Shown here: in pieces, positions 26,308 to 37,868 of the stretch
Numbering within the stretch: position 1 is the first letter of the stretch
Layout of the letters: every line of letters begins with the position of its first letter
NCBI RefSeq assembly: GCF_041381155.1
Contig: NC_091135.1
Span: 69,049,418-69,113,417, forward strand
Length of the DNA stretch: 64,000 nt
From: Argopecten irradians
Lineage: Eukaryota; Mollusca; Bivalvia; Pectinida; Pectinidae
Direction of reading: 5' to 3'
Position numbers and translations under genes: made by a program
Notes under the pieces: model-generated
The model's input: only the letters and a program-made list of their open reading frames with translations
Databases searched by the model: none
What the model was told of the DNA's origin: nothing

Positions 26308-26570
26308 TTTAATAGAATCTTGTATGGATCTGTCAGGTGGACAGGGATATCTCAACCCGAGTGAAAGATTTTGGCTGGTCAACCGGAGGCTTGACGGTTG
26401 AGATTAATAGAATCTTTCCCTACCTAGAGGGTGTGACAACAAAATTACAACCCGAGGGGTAATTCATGAACGTCTTACCCTAAGTGGACAGGGATATCTC
26501 AACCCGAGTGACAGGTTTTGACTTGTCAACCCGAGGCTTGCAAGATTCTATTAATCTTTATCGGAACAAA
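26308..26570. mobile_element. Diverged copies related to fold-back 4
   Basis: Two further partial copies of the same arm sequence occur: 26310-26400 (gatctgtcaggtggacaggg, then aaagattttggctggtcaac) and 26485-26560 (gtggacagggatatctcaac, then caagattctattaatc). Between them, tagggtgtgacaacaaaatt-like sequence is an inverted match to 25862-25905. The block looks like nested or rearranged insertions of one family. Confidence 0.65.
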
Positions 26571-27735
26571 GCTACTGAGTTAGAAGATACTGTTACACAT
26601 ATATACGAAAGTTCTAGACACTTTAGAGTTATTTATATGTCTTTGTTTCGGAGTCACGATTCCACAAAAAACCGACAGTTCCAATCTTCTCAATTTAAAA
26701 AAAGACGAGACGTTTAGTGGACACATTTTAAACAAAAATCTTTGAATATTAAATGAATTTGGTTTTCTTGTTATTCACGTGATTGAGCGGCCATTAGTCA
26801 CTGATGGTTTTGTTGTTGGTAGATAAGTTAGCGCTCGGGCTGTATGTCTTGTGGTCAACAATAATATTGAGGTAATGCTTACACTATGTAACATATTAGT
26901 TCCGCACTAACATCAGAAGAAAGCTATTTATCAAATGGTCACCATAGAAGATACATGTACAGGTATGTATAATCATGGAAACTTTAATAAAGAAATCCAT
27001 ACTGTTATAACATGAAATATTCTTGACCACTTTCTGCGGTGGTTAAGGACCGTCAATTCCCCGACCCAATGCATATGGTGGACAGTTAGTAGTAGAAGTG
27101 AAGACTGCCACAAAAATGACAATCAGCACTATTTTTCAACACTTTTTAAAAACAAAAGGAGAAAAGCTTACCATATGTCATTATTGCATTACCTCCCACA
27201 TACATTGACAAGACAATTAACAACTTTCAAAATTAGCTAAGCGTCAGATGTTATGACACTAGAACTATTTTTATTGCTCCGCATTGTCTCCTGTGGGCGT
27301 TAGTGTGGCTCACAGGTGTTACTGATATAGTCATTTAACAACTTATCGACTGTCTGTATTAGTACACCCTTCCAGTAGTGTTATAAACAATTTAACATAA
27401 CGACTGACTGTGACATAACTTCTATACCATAGATTCTTACAGGTTTATGTATGTGGTATGGGGATACAAGTTGTATAAATAATAAAACAAAGGACACGTT
27501 AAAGCTGCACATGACCCACGTGGTGGCGTTGATTACATCGAGATAGTTGAATTAAACCTTTTTGTCTACGTGTACTTCCATTAGAAATCAATTAGCTTTG
27601 ACAGATCACAACTAAATTTAGGTGAAAGTAGGAATACCTTTGATTAAGCAAGAAACCGAATGTATGGATAGAATTAAATATCACATTGTTTTGGAGAGTA
27701 AAATAAGTGTTTTTCTTTGAAATTTATAATTTCAG
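26571..27735. other. AT-rich non-coding stretch
   Basis: No supported gene. It ends at a possible splice acceptor (atttcag, 27729-27735) for the doubtful exon that follows. Confidence 0.35.
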
Positions 27736-27848
27736 GAAATGCCAATAGTACACCCCCTGCCCAACTTCTGAATGTCACAGATTGGTTTGTCCTAGAACAT
27801 CCTCTTCTAGGTGGACTTCAGCAACGATATTTAGTGCAAAAGGTTGCA
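27736..27848 (+). CDS. Doubtful isolated exon, unrecognised
   Basis: A possible acceptor ataatttcag precedes 37 open codons reading in part STPPAQLLNVTDWFVLEHP, and these end directly before gtgagt, a consensus donor. The frame would otherwise run on to a TAG at 27877. Composition looks protein-like, but no partner exon was found on either side and the family is not recognised. It may be a chance match. Confidence 0.25.
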
Positions 27849-28392
27849 GTGAGTACTGACGACAATGAACAGCTGTAGTGTAGAAGATCGGCTCGTCCTC
27901 TCTGGTATTTCAGCAAACTGCATGCAATATTTTTTAACTTAAAGAGTAATATTAGGAATTGTGATTCTGTACACCTAATTCAATCGATCTATTCTAATAT
28001 CGGATAACTAATTCGGACATTGCTGGTATCAGTTTCATCAACGTTTTGTAAAGAAGAAATCCCTTGACTTAAACAATAGGAACGCATTGTAGAGTTGAGG
28101 AAAAAAACCCAATCCAAGTGATTATTCATTTCATCATCTCTAGCTAAGGCGGCAGACAATTGTATTGCTGTGCTGATCCTGTGAAATATGGGTACATTTT
28201 TGTCATCATCATTCATGATTTAATGCAGGACCGTTGCTATATTTGTTCCATCTTAACTGTTTTCACCTGATTCTCATCTCGGTATGTTTCGTGACCCTTA
28301 ATTGTCAAAGAAAGCTTAAACTTAAACATCTATTTCTTTTCATCTTGTACTTTCTCATCAGTAATCGTGCTTAACGAGGGACCGATTAAATC
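27849..28392. other. AT-rich non-coding stretch
   Basis: Nothing supported between the doubtful exon and the large minisatellite. Confidence 0.35.
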
Positions 28393-31300
28393 GAGTTTTT
28401 ATGGTATATTAGCTGTCGTATGATTGGAGTTTTTATGGTATATTAGCTGTCTACTGATTGGAGTTGTTATGGTATATTAGCTGTCTACCGATTGGAGTTG
28501 TTATTGTATATTAGCTGTCTACTGATTGTAGTTGTTATGGTATATTAGCTGTCTACGGATTGGAGTTGTTATGGTATATTAGCTGTCTACTGATTGAGTT
28601 GTTATGGTATATTAGCTGTCTACCGATTGGAGTTGTTATGGTATATTAGCTGTCTACTGATTGGAGTTGTTATGGTATATTAGCTGTCTACTGATTGAGT
28701 TGTTATGGTATATTAGCTGTCTACCGATTTGAGTTGTTATGATATATTAGCTGTCTACCGATTGGAGTTGTTATGGTATGTTAGCTGTCTACAGATTGAA
28801 GTTGTTATGGTATATTAGCTGTCTACCGATTGGAGTTGTTATGGTATATTAGCTGTCTACCGATTGGAGTTGTTATGGTATATTAGCCGTCAACTGATTG
28901 GAGTTGTTATGGTATATTAGCTGTCTACCCATTGAAGTTGTTATGGTATGTTAGCTGTCTACCGATTGGAGTTGTTATGGTTAATTAGAATCTAATGATT
29001 GGAGTTGTTATGGTATATTAGCTCTCTACTGATTGAGTTGTTATGGTATATTAGCTGTCTACGGATTGGAGTTGTTATGGTATATTAGCTGTCTACCGAT
29101 TAGAGTTGTTATGGTATATTAGCTGTCTACTGATTGGAGTTGTTATGGTATATTAGCTGTCTACCGATTGGAGTTGTTATGGTATGTTAGCTGTCTACTA
29201 ATTGTAGTTGTTATGGTATATTAGCTGTCTACTGATTGTAGTTGTTATGGTATATAAGCTGTCTACTGATTGGAGTTGTTAATGTCTATTAGCTGTCTAC
29301 TGATTGGAGTTGTTATGGTATATTAGCTGTCTATTGATTGGAGTTGTTAATGTCTATTAGCTGTCTACTGATTGAGTTGTTGTGGTATATTAGCTGTCTA
29401 CCGATTGGAGTTGTTATGGTATATTAGCTGTCTACTGATTGGAGTTGTTAATGTCTATTAGCTGTCTACTGATTGGAGTTGTTATGGTATATTAGCTGTC
29501 TATTGATTGGAGTTGTTAATGTCTATTAGCTGTCTACTGATTGAGTTGTTATGGTATATTAGCTGTCTACGGATTGTAGCTGCTATGGTATGTTAGCTGT
29601 CTACTGATTGGAGTTGTTATGGTATATGAGCTGTCTACTGATTGGAGTTGTTATGGTATATTAGCTGTCTACTGATTGTAGTTGTTATGGTATATTAGCT
29701 GTCTACTGATTGGAGGTGTGTATGGTATATTAGCTGTCTACTGATTGTAGCTGTCATGGTATATTAGCTGTCTACTGATTGGAGTTGTTATTGTATATTA
29801 GCTGTCTACTGATTGAGTTGTTATGGTATATTAGCTGTCTACGGATTGGAGTTGTTATGGTATATTAGCTGTCCACCGATTAGAGTTGTTATGGTATATT
29901 AGCTGTCACTGATTGGAGTTGTTATGGTATATTAGCTGTCTACCGATTGGAGTTGTTATGGTATGTAAGCTGTCTACAGATTGAAGTTGTTATGGTATAT
30001 TAGCTGTCTACCGATTGGAGTTGTTATGGTATATTAGCTGTCTACCGATTGGAGTTGTTATGGTATATTAGCCGTCAACTGATTGGAGTTGTTATGGTAT
30101 ATTAGCTGTCACCTGATTGGAGTTGTTATGGTATATTAGCTGTTTACCGATTGGAGTTGTTATGGTATGTTAGCTGTCTACTAATTGTAGTTGTTATGGT
30201 ATATTAGCTGTCTACTGATTGTAGTTGTTATGGTATATTAGCTGTCTACTGATTGAGTTGTTGTGGTATATTAGCTGTCTACCGATTGGAGTTGTTATGG
30301 TATATTAGCTGTCTACTGATTGGAGTTGTTAATGTCTATTAGCTGTCTACTGATTGGAGTTGTTATGGTATATTAGCTGTCTATTGATTGGAGTTGTTAT
30401 GGTATATTAGCTGTCTACTGATTGGAGTTGTTATGGTATATTAGCTGTCTACTGATTGGAGTTGTTATGGTATATTAGCTGTCTACTGATTGGAGTTGTT
30501 ATGGTATATTAGCTGTCTACTGATTGGAGTTGTTATGGTATATTAGCTGTCTACTGATTGTAGGTGTTATGGTATATTAGCTGTCTACTGATTGTAGCTG
30601 TCATGGTATATTAGCTGTCTACTGATTGGAGTTGTTATGGTATATTAGCTGTCTACTGATTGTAGCTGTTATGGTATATGAGCTGTCTACTGATTGAGTT
30701 GTTATGGTATGTTAGCTGTCTACTAATTGTAGTTGTTATGGTATATTAGCTGTCTACTGATTGGAGTTGTTAATGTCTATTAGCTGTCTACTGATTGGAG
30801 TTGTTATGGTATATTAGCTGTCTACTGATTGGAGTTGTTAATGTCTATTAGCTGTCTACTGATTGAGTTGTTATAGTATATTAGCTGTCTACGGATTGGA
30901 GTTGTTACGGTATGTTTGCTGTCTACTGATTGGGGTTGTTATGGTATATTAGCAGTCCACCGATTGGAGTTGCTATGGTATATGAGCTGTCTACCGATTG
31001 GAGTTGTAATAGTATATTAACTGTCTACCGATTTGAGTTGTTTTGGTATATAAGTTGTCTACCGATTGGAGTTGTTAATGTCTGTTAGCTGTCTACCGGT
31101 TGGAGTTGTTATAGTATATTAGCTGTCTACTGATTGGAGTTGTTATGGCATATTAGCTGTCTATTGATTGGAGTTATGGTATATTAGCTGTCTACCGATT
31201 GGAGTTGTTAATGTCTATTAGCTATCTACGTATTGGAGTTGTTGTGGTATATTAGCTGTCTACTGATTGGAGTTGTTATGGTATATTAGCTGTCTACTGA

Positions 31301-33748
31301 TTGGAGTTGTTATGGTATATTAGCTGTCTACCGATTGGAGTTGTTATGGTATATTAGCTGTCTACTGGTTGGAGTTGTTAATGTCTATTAGCTATCTACG
31401 TATTGGAGTTGTTATGGTATATTAGCCGTCTACTGATTGGAGTTTTTATGGTATGTTAGCTGTCTACTAATTGGAGTTGTTATGGTATATTAGCTGTCTA
31501 CTAATTGGAGTTGTTATGGTATATTAGTTGTCCACCGATTGGAGTTGCTATGGTATATAAGCTGTCCACCGATTGGAGTTGTTATGGCATATTAGCTGTC
31601 TACTGATTGGAGTTGTTGTGGTATATTAGCTGTCTACTGATTGGAGTTGTTATGGTATGTTAGCTGTCTACTAATTGGAGTTGTTATGGTATATTAGCTG
31701 TCCACTGATTGGAGTTGCTACGGTATATGAGCTGTCTACCGATTGGAGTTGTTATGGTATATAAGCTGTCTACTGATTGGAGTTGTTATGGTATATTAGC
31801 TGTCTACTGTTTGGAGTTGTTATGGTATATTAGTTGTCTACGGATTGGAGTTGTAATGGTATATCAGCTGTCTACTGATTGTAGCTGTCATGGTATATTA
31901 GCTGTCTACTGATTGAGTTGTTATGGTATATTAGCTGTCTACGGATTGGAGTTGTTATGGTATATTAGCTGTCTACTGATTGAGTTGTTATGGTATATTA
32001 GCTGTCTACTGATTGGAGTTGTTATGGTATATTAGCTGTCTACCGATTGGAGTTGTTATGGTATATTAGCTGTCTACCGATTGGAGTTGTTATGGTATAT
32101 TAGCTGTCCACCGATTGGAGTTGTTATGGTATATTAGCTGTCTACTGATTGGAGTTGTTATGGTATATTAGCTGTCTACCGATTGGAGTTGTTATGGTAT
32201 ATTAGCTGTCTACTGATTGGAGTTGTTATGGTATATTAGCTATCTACGTATTGGAGTTGTTATGGTATATTAGCCGTCTACTGATTGGAGTTGTTATGGT
32301 ATGTTAGCTGTCTACTAATTGGAGTTGTTATGGTATTAGCTGTCCACTGATTGGAGTTGCTACGGTATATGAGCTGTCTACCGATTGGAGTTGTTATGGT
32401 ATATTAGCTGTCTACTGATTGGAGTTGTTATGGTATATTAGCTGTCTACTGATTGAGTTGTTATGGTATATTAGCTGTCTACTGATTGAGTTGTTATGGT
32501 ATATTAGCTGTCTACCGATTGGAGTTGTTATGGTATATTAGCTGTCAACTGAGTGAGTTGTTATGGTATATTAGCTGTCTACTGATTGAGTTGTTATGGT
32601 ATATAAGCTGTCTACTGATTGGAGTTGTTATGGTATATTAGCTGTCCACCGATTGGAGTTGTTATGGTATATAAGCTGTCTACTGTTTGGAGTTGTTAAT
32701 GTCTATTAGCTATCTACGTATTGGAGTTGTTATGGTATATTAGCTGTCTACTGATTGGAGTTGTTATGGTATATTAGCTGTCTACTGATTGGAGTTGTTA
32801 TGGTATATTAGCTGTCTACTGATTGGAGTTGTTATGGTATATGAGCTGTCTACCGATTGGAGTTGTTATGGTATATTAGCTGTCTACTGATTGGAGTTGT
32901 TATGGTATATTAGCTGTCTACTGATTGGAGTTGTTATGGTATATTAGCTGTCTACTGATTGGAGTTGTTATGGTATATTAGCTGTCTACTGATTGGAGTT
33001 GTATGGTATATTAGTGTCTACTGATTGTAGCTGTCATGGTATATTAGCTGTCTACTGATTGAGTTGTTATGGTATATTAGCTGTCTACTGATTGAGTTGT
33101 TATGGTATATTAGCTGTCTACTGATTGAGTTTGTTATGGTATATAAAGCTGTCTACTGATTGATTGGAGTTGTTATGGTATATTAGCTGTCTACTGATTG
33201 AGTTGTTATGGTATATTAGCTGTCTACTGATTGAGTTGTTATGGTATATTAGCTGTCTACTGATTGAGTTGTTATGGTATATTAGCTGTCTACTGATTGA
33301 GTTGTTATGGTATATTATCTGTCTACTGATTGAGTTGTTATGGTATATTAGCTGTCTACCGATTGAGTTGTTTGTTATGGTATATGGTATGTTAGCTGTC
33401 TACTAATTGTAGTTGTTATGGTATATTATCTGTCTACTGATTGAGTTGTTGTGGTATGTTAGCTGTCTACTAATTGTAGTTGTTATGGTATATGAGCTGT
33501 CTACTGATTGGAGTTGTTATGGTATATTAGCTATCCATCGATTAGAGTTGTTATGGTATATTAGCTGTCTACTAATTGGAGTTGTTATGGTATATTAGCT
33601 GTCCACCGATTGGAGTTGCTATGGTATATGAGCTGTCTACCGATTGGAGTTGTCATAGTATATTAGCTGTCTACCGATTGGAGTTGTAATGGTATATTAG
33701 CTGTCTACGGATTGGAGTTGTTATGGTATATTAGCTGTCTACCGATTG
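28393..33748. repeat. 35-bp minisatellite, about 150 units over 5.35 kb
   Basis: Tandem units built on ggagttgttatggtatatta followed by gctgtctac-gatt. A 34-bp form lacks one g of ttggag. Variant types (taatgtctattagc, tatgttagctgtctactaatt, tatctacgtattgg, gctacggtatatgag) recur in blocks, showing repeated segmental duplication inside the array. Stops (tag, taa) are frequent in all frames except short runs, so it is non-coding. It is the largest array in the window, and its true length is prone to assembly error. Confidence 0.97.
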
Positions 33749-36700
33749 TCAGGTATTAATCCTACATAAGTATTGTATTCCGGTTGACTTCTGCCCGATA
33801 CTTCCTAATTATGATACTGATTAATCAGGGATTGATTTGATACTTGCCCTTCCCTGGTACAAAAGAAATGTCAGTTTAAGGACGAAACAGGGACAAAACG
33901 CTTCTCTCAATTATCGTATGACTGTTATTATCAGGGTTGGTCTACTAACACATAATTCCCCCAAGTGTGTTTACGCGGATTCAAACTATCGGTAAATCGG
34001 TCAGTATACAATGAGGTTATGACCTGTCTGAAACAATGGAAATGTTCGTTAAGTATCTGATAATTGGGTCTGATGATTAGCTTAATCACAGTTCAACGAC
34101 ATTTGTTTACATCAAGATGAAATCATTTTTTGTAATACCAACTTTACGTAATTTTACAAGATTCCTCAGAATTCTAATCTTTATCTACCTATACGTTTTA
34201 GTGAAGATATCATCACAGGATATACAATAGTGCTGGCATACGAAGGGAGGCAACTCGAAATTAATTAATACTATCACTATAATTCTGTATATCAAATACT
34301 TTACTGATTTAACGTGTCACCGCCATGAAAGGCGGTAATGATTGTCTATGTAAAACACCAGGGCGTCAAATAATTATCCCATGCAAGATATTGCTCATTT
34401 TCCTTACCAATCGAAATTGTGTCATTTCTATTGGTCAAATTCTTAAGAGGTTAAAGTTATATATTTACATTTCCGTTATGTCTTCTCTATTTTTGTATGA
34501 ACGTCACTTTTGACGCTATTTATACATGTACATTGTCAGTAAATGAGAACAATGCACTGATTCGGCAAATCCACACCTTTATTGCTCTGATTTATATCTA
34601 TCATTACCTATATATCTCATTGCGATTAAAAGATGTTATGATAAACCTGTCGAAGTGGATATATATCACTTACTTGCCGTATCTGTGCAAAAAATGTGAC
34701 ATGTTATTTTTCAGTGATCTATTGAAAGCCATCACGTTTGATGAAATAAACTGTGAAAATAATTAAAATGGACAGACAAACATGAATGATGCCGTTCATC
34801 TTTTATGAGACAGACTTTCGGCACTGTAAAATTACTTTTTCCCTTATATGTTTATATATATGTTTAGATGGTAACAAACCTGCAGAAATCACTTCACACA
34901 ATTACTTATTACATTGTCCACAAATTATAGACCACAACCTGGCTTAATGATCTGACCGTATGTACTCATTTCACTGTTTATATGTAAATATGCTTTTTGG
35001 CAGTAGTAACAGAAATCCTTTTCACCTCTTATTCGTACATGTAAAATCAAAACCCATGCCTTGTCAGTATGGTAATTTTCAAAATCAAGGTAATTTTGGT
35101 GGCAAATAAAATATCAAAGCTATTTTTCATTCGTGAGTGTACATATAGCTTTGCTGTTTAATTATTTGAATAATGTGTATTGACATTTTTATGTGCCATG
35201 ATTTTCATACTCACGAATCAAGAAAAGCTTTTTTCACCATCAAAAATTACCAACTTTTTAAAAATTACAATAGTTAAACATAGGTTTTAACATGGTAAGT
35301 ACAAGCAAGATATAACATTTTTATCGGTGTATTTACATCTACACTGCAGTAAAACGAACACATACGGTCTAAGTTGATGTCTACAATTTCATTTAACATT
35401 TTTACAGTGTTATTAGTAATTCTAAAGTGATTTCTGTAGGTATGTTTCCATCTAAACATATGATACATAGGCATCAAACAAGAATTGTGTAGTGCATAAA
35501 TTCTGTAATATAAAAATGTTTATAAGACATCATAAATATTTGTCCATTTGAATGATTTTCACAGCTTAATTCATCAAATCTGATGGTTTTCAATAGATTA
35601 CAGAATAATGTATCAAAACGTTCGCCCAGTTATGGCACATATAAATTAAAAAAAATAAACTTATAATTGTTAACATTTTACATCATATGCATTATCAATT
35701 TAATATAATTAAATGACATCTAAATTGCATTTCTCCAATTTGTGAAGATAGTTGATATTTGCATATCTCCGATATATAAGCTTAAATCCCGATAGTCCTT
35801 AGCAACATTGAAGGGTCACAGAAGGACGATACTCATCCTATATATCGAAGTCCTTTATAAAAATTCAAGTTCTCTCCAAATAACTGAATCAGTCTTCTAA
35901 TACCATCAGTACCGATGTTTCGATAGACTGTACATACAGTAAGATGAAATATTTACAAATCGTGTTTTTAACTTGCCTTGGTGCTCCGACCAGCATGCAA
36001 AATCCAAATAATTCCTCATATAAGTAAAACTGGAGCTATGTGGAAGAAGAAGCTATTAAAGAAAAAAAGATATTCATAATTCGGTGAGATGTGAATTCAG
36101 GTAAGCATTACTTATGACATCTAGGATCATGATATCACCACGCCCCACGATTTAGACGCTTGGTTCGTCGACGTAATCGTCAATATTGATGGAGAAGACG
36201 AAAATCTCACACTGATAACTGACTGACAGACAACACTAGCCATCAGGAATCATGTTTCTTTGTACAGAAGCAGGGCGACACCAAAACGGAACACGTCTTT
36301 ATGATAAGAAACAATGAGTACATTTCAGATAAATGCCAAAAACTGTTCATCATCGGAAAGCCTCTTTAATGACACCAATGGATTGTATTTTTGAGTAATA
36401 TAACGGACAGCTGTGGTCATGGCACTAAGATATACAGTTTGTATTAGTTGATGACAAAACTGTTTGTGTACGCAATTCAAACAGATTATATATCTAATGT
36501 CCAGGTTTTTAATTATTTCTTTGAACACTTTCATTTCTATTTACATTTTTTGTAATTTATATACTATATCCAATGGACAGATAGCAATTTAAATAGATAA
36601 GTTTATATGTATGCATTATGTATTAATTATAATATTTACTATGCAGTGTTTTTTAGGTGATAACTAAATTATTATTTCAGTTATAAACATTAATATAAAG

Positions 36701-37099
36701 ATGGAGATGGATTAACTCAATCATCTTAAAAGTATGTCCTATATTTTCTAACTCAATAATTATATTATTGAACAGACAAATGTAGCTTAACTTATATATA
36801 TATATACTTTTAAAAATCTTTCAAAGTTATTCATAAATACAGCAAAACTGACTTACCGGGTACTCCCCTGTTAACAATCTTACTTTAAATACAGAATCCA
36901 GTATCCATGACTAGCCCCAAACCTCATGGGTGATGACCAATGGCTAGTAAGCCGATATGGACATTTTTTGGTCTGTATCCTATAGTGGAGGGAAACCTTT
37001 CATTGAATAATGGATTCAGTACCAATAACCTTTTAAAACCTGGCAATTATCTTCTAGATACATGCAGTTTTTAGCAATTAAACATGATTAAAAAAATAT
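33749..37099. other. AT-rich non-coding stretch upstream of gene A
   Basis: No supported gene. A signal-peptide-like reading frame occurs at 35944-35980 (MKYLQIVFLTCL, then G at a phase-1 position before a weak gtgctc). It resembles the first exons of the gene family downstream, but no further exon follows. Confidence 0.4.
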
Positions 37100-37179
37100 C
37101 TGTAACTACAAACCTCCACATTCAAATCTTATATCTGATAATTATAATATGTTTTTACTGTTACATATTGTACACAACA

Positions 37180-37330
37180 CTTCGTGTCTTAACTTATATA
37201 TCTTGTATATATTGCTATGTACTAGTTGTTACTTAGGGAAAGAACTAATAGGCTATGCCTGTTGTTCAACCCCTTTTCAAATTTTATTTGAAATAAAATT
37301 TGTTGAAATTGAAATTGAAAAATTGAAAAA
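37180..37330 (+). mobile_element. Possible LINE 3' end fragment
   Basis: The sequence around gggaaagaactaataggcta and tgttcaacccc, followed by an A/T-rich tail of gaaattgaaattgaaaaattg repeats (37300-37330), resembles the 3' ends of mollusc LINEs as I recall them. No reverse transcriptase sequence is attached, as is typical of a 5'-truncated copy. Family uncertain. Confidence 0.4.
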
Positions 37331-37708
37331 GATAAGTGGTCCCTAACAGTACGTTTGTTTTGCTGATTAACCAGATACTAGGGCTCTTCAGATAAAACCA
37401 CAGAGTAAATACAATGGACTGTTTACCATGTGTAGAACGATGGAACTTTTATTGAACGCAGACAGAAAGGTTTAAATGATTTTTTTTCTGAAATAGAACA
37501 TTTACATAATAATAAAATGTTCAATTAAAAGTTGTAGAGCTGAACATACACTATTAATGAATAGTTGTCGTTCTGTTTCCTGGGAATATTAAAATGAATC
37601 AATTGAATAGTTTTGTTTTGGATGTATGCGTTACATCATGTATGTTTTTGAATTTTTTAAATGTGAAAATCGATTAAAATATGGTATTTGTTAATAAATC
37701 TTGCCCTG

Positions 37709-37715
37709 TATAAAT
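37709..37715 (+). promoter_or_regulatory. Possible TATA box of gene A
   Basis: tataaat lies about 160 bp upstream of the gene A start codon, giving a leader of about 130 bases. It is AT-rich context, so chance occurrence is likely. Confidence 0.3.
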
Positions 37716-37868
37716 CCCGTTAACCTATTGTTAACCTATTTTTTCTGAAATACAATGTATTCTTTTTTTAATACCTTGCTCCAAACATAACCCTCGCTGA
37801 GTTTATACCAATTCAGAGGACCGTTAACCATCGCAGCATCATTGCAGAACGATCACTTGGCGACAGGA

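Noticed and set aside
31709-33598. Short frames such as ELLWYISCLLI repeats
   Set aside because: They lie wholly within the 35-bp minisatellite and end at unit-length changes.
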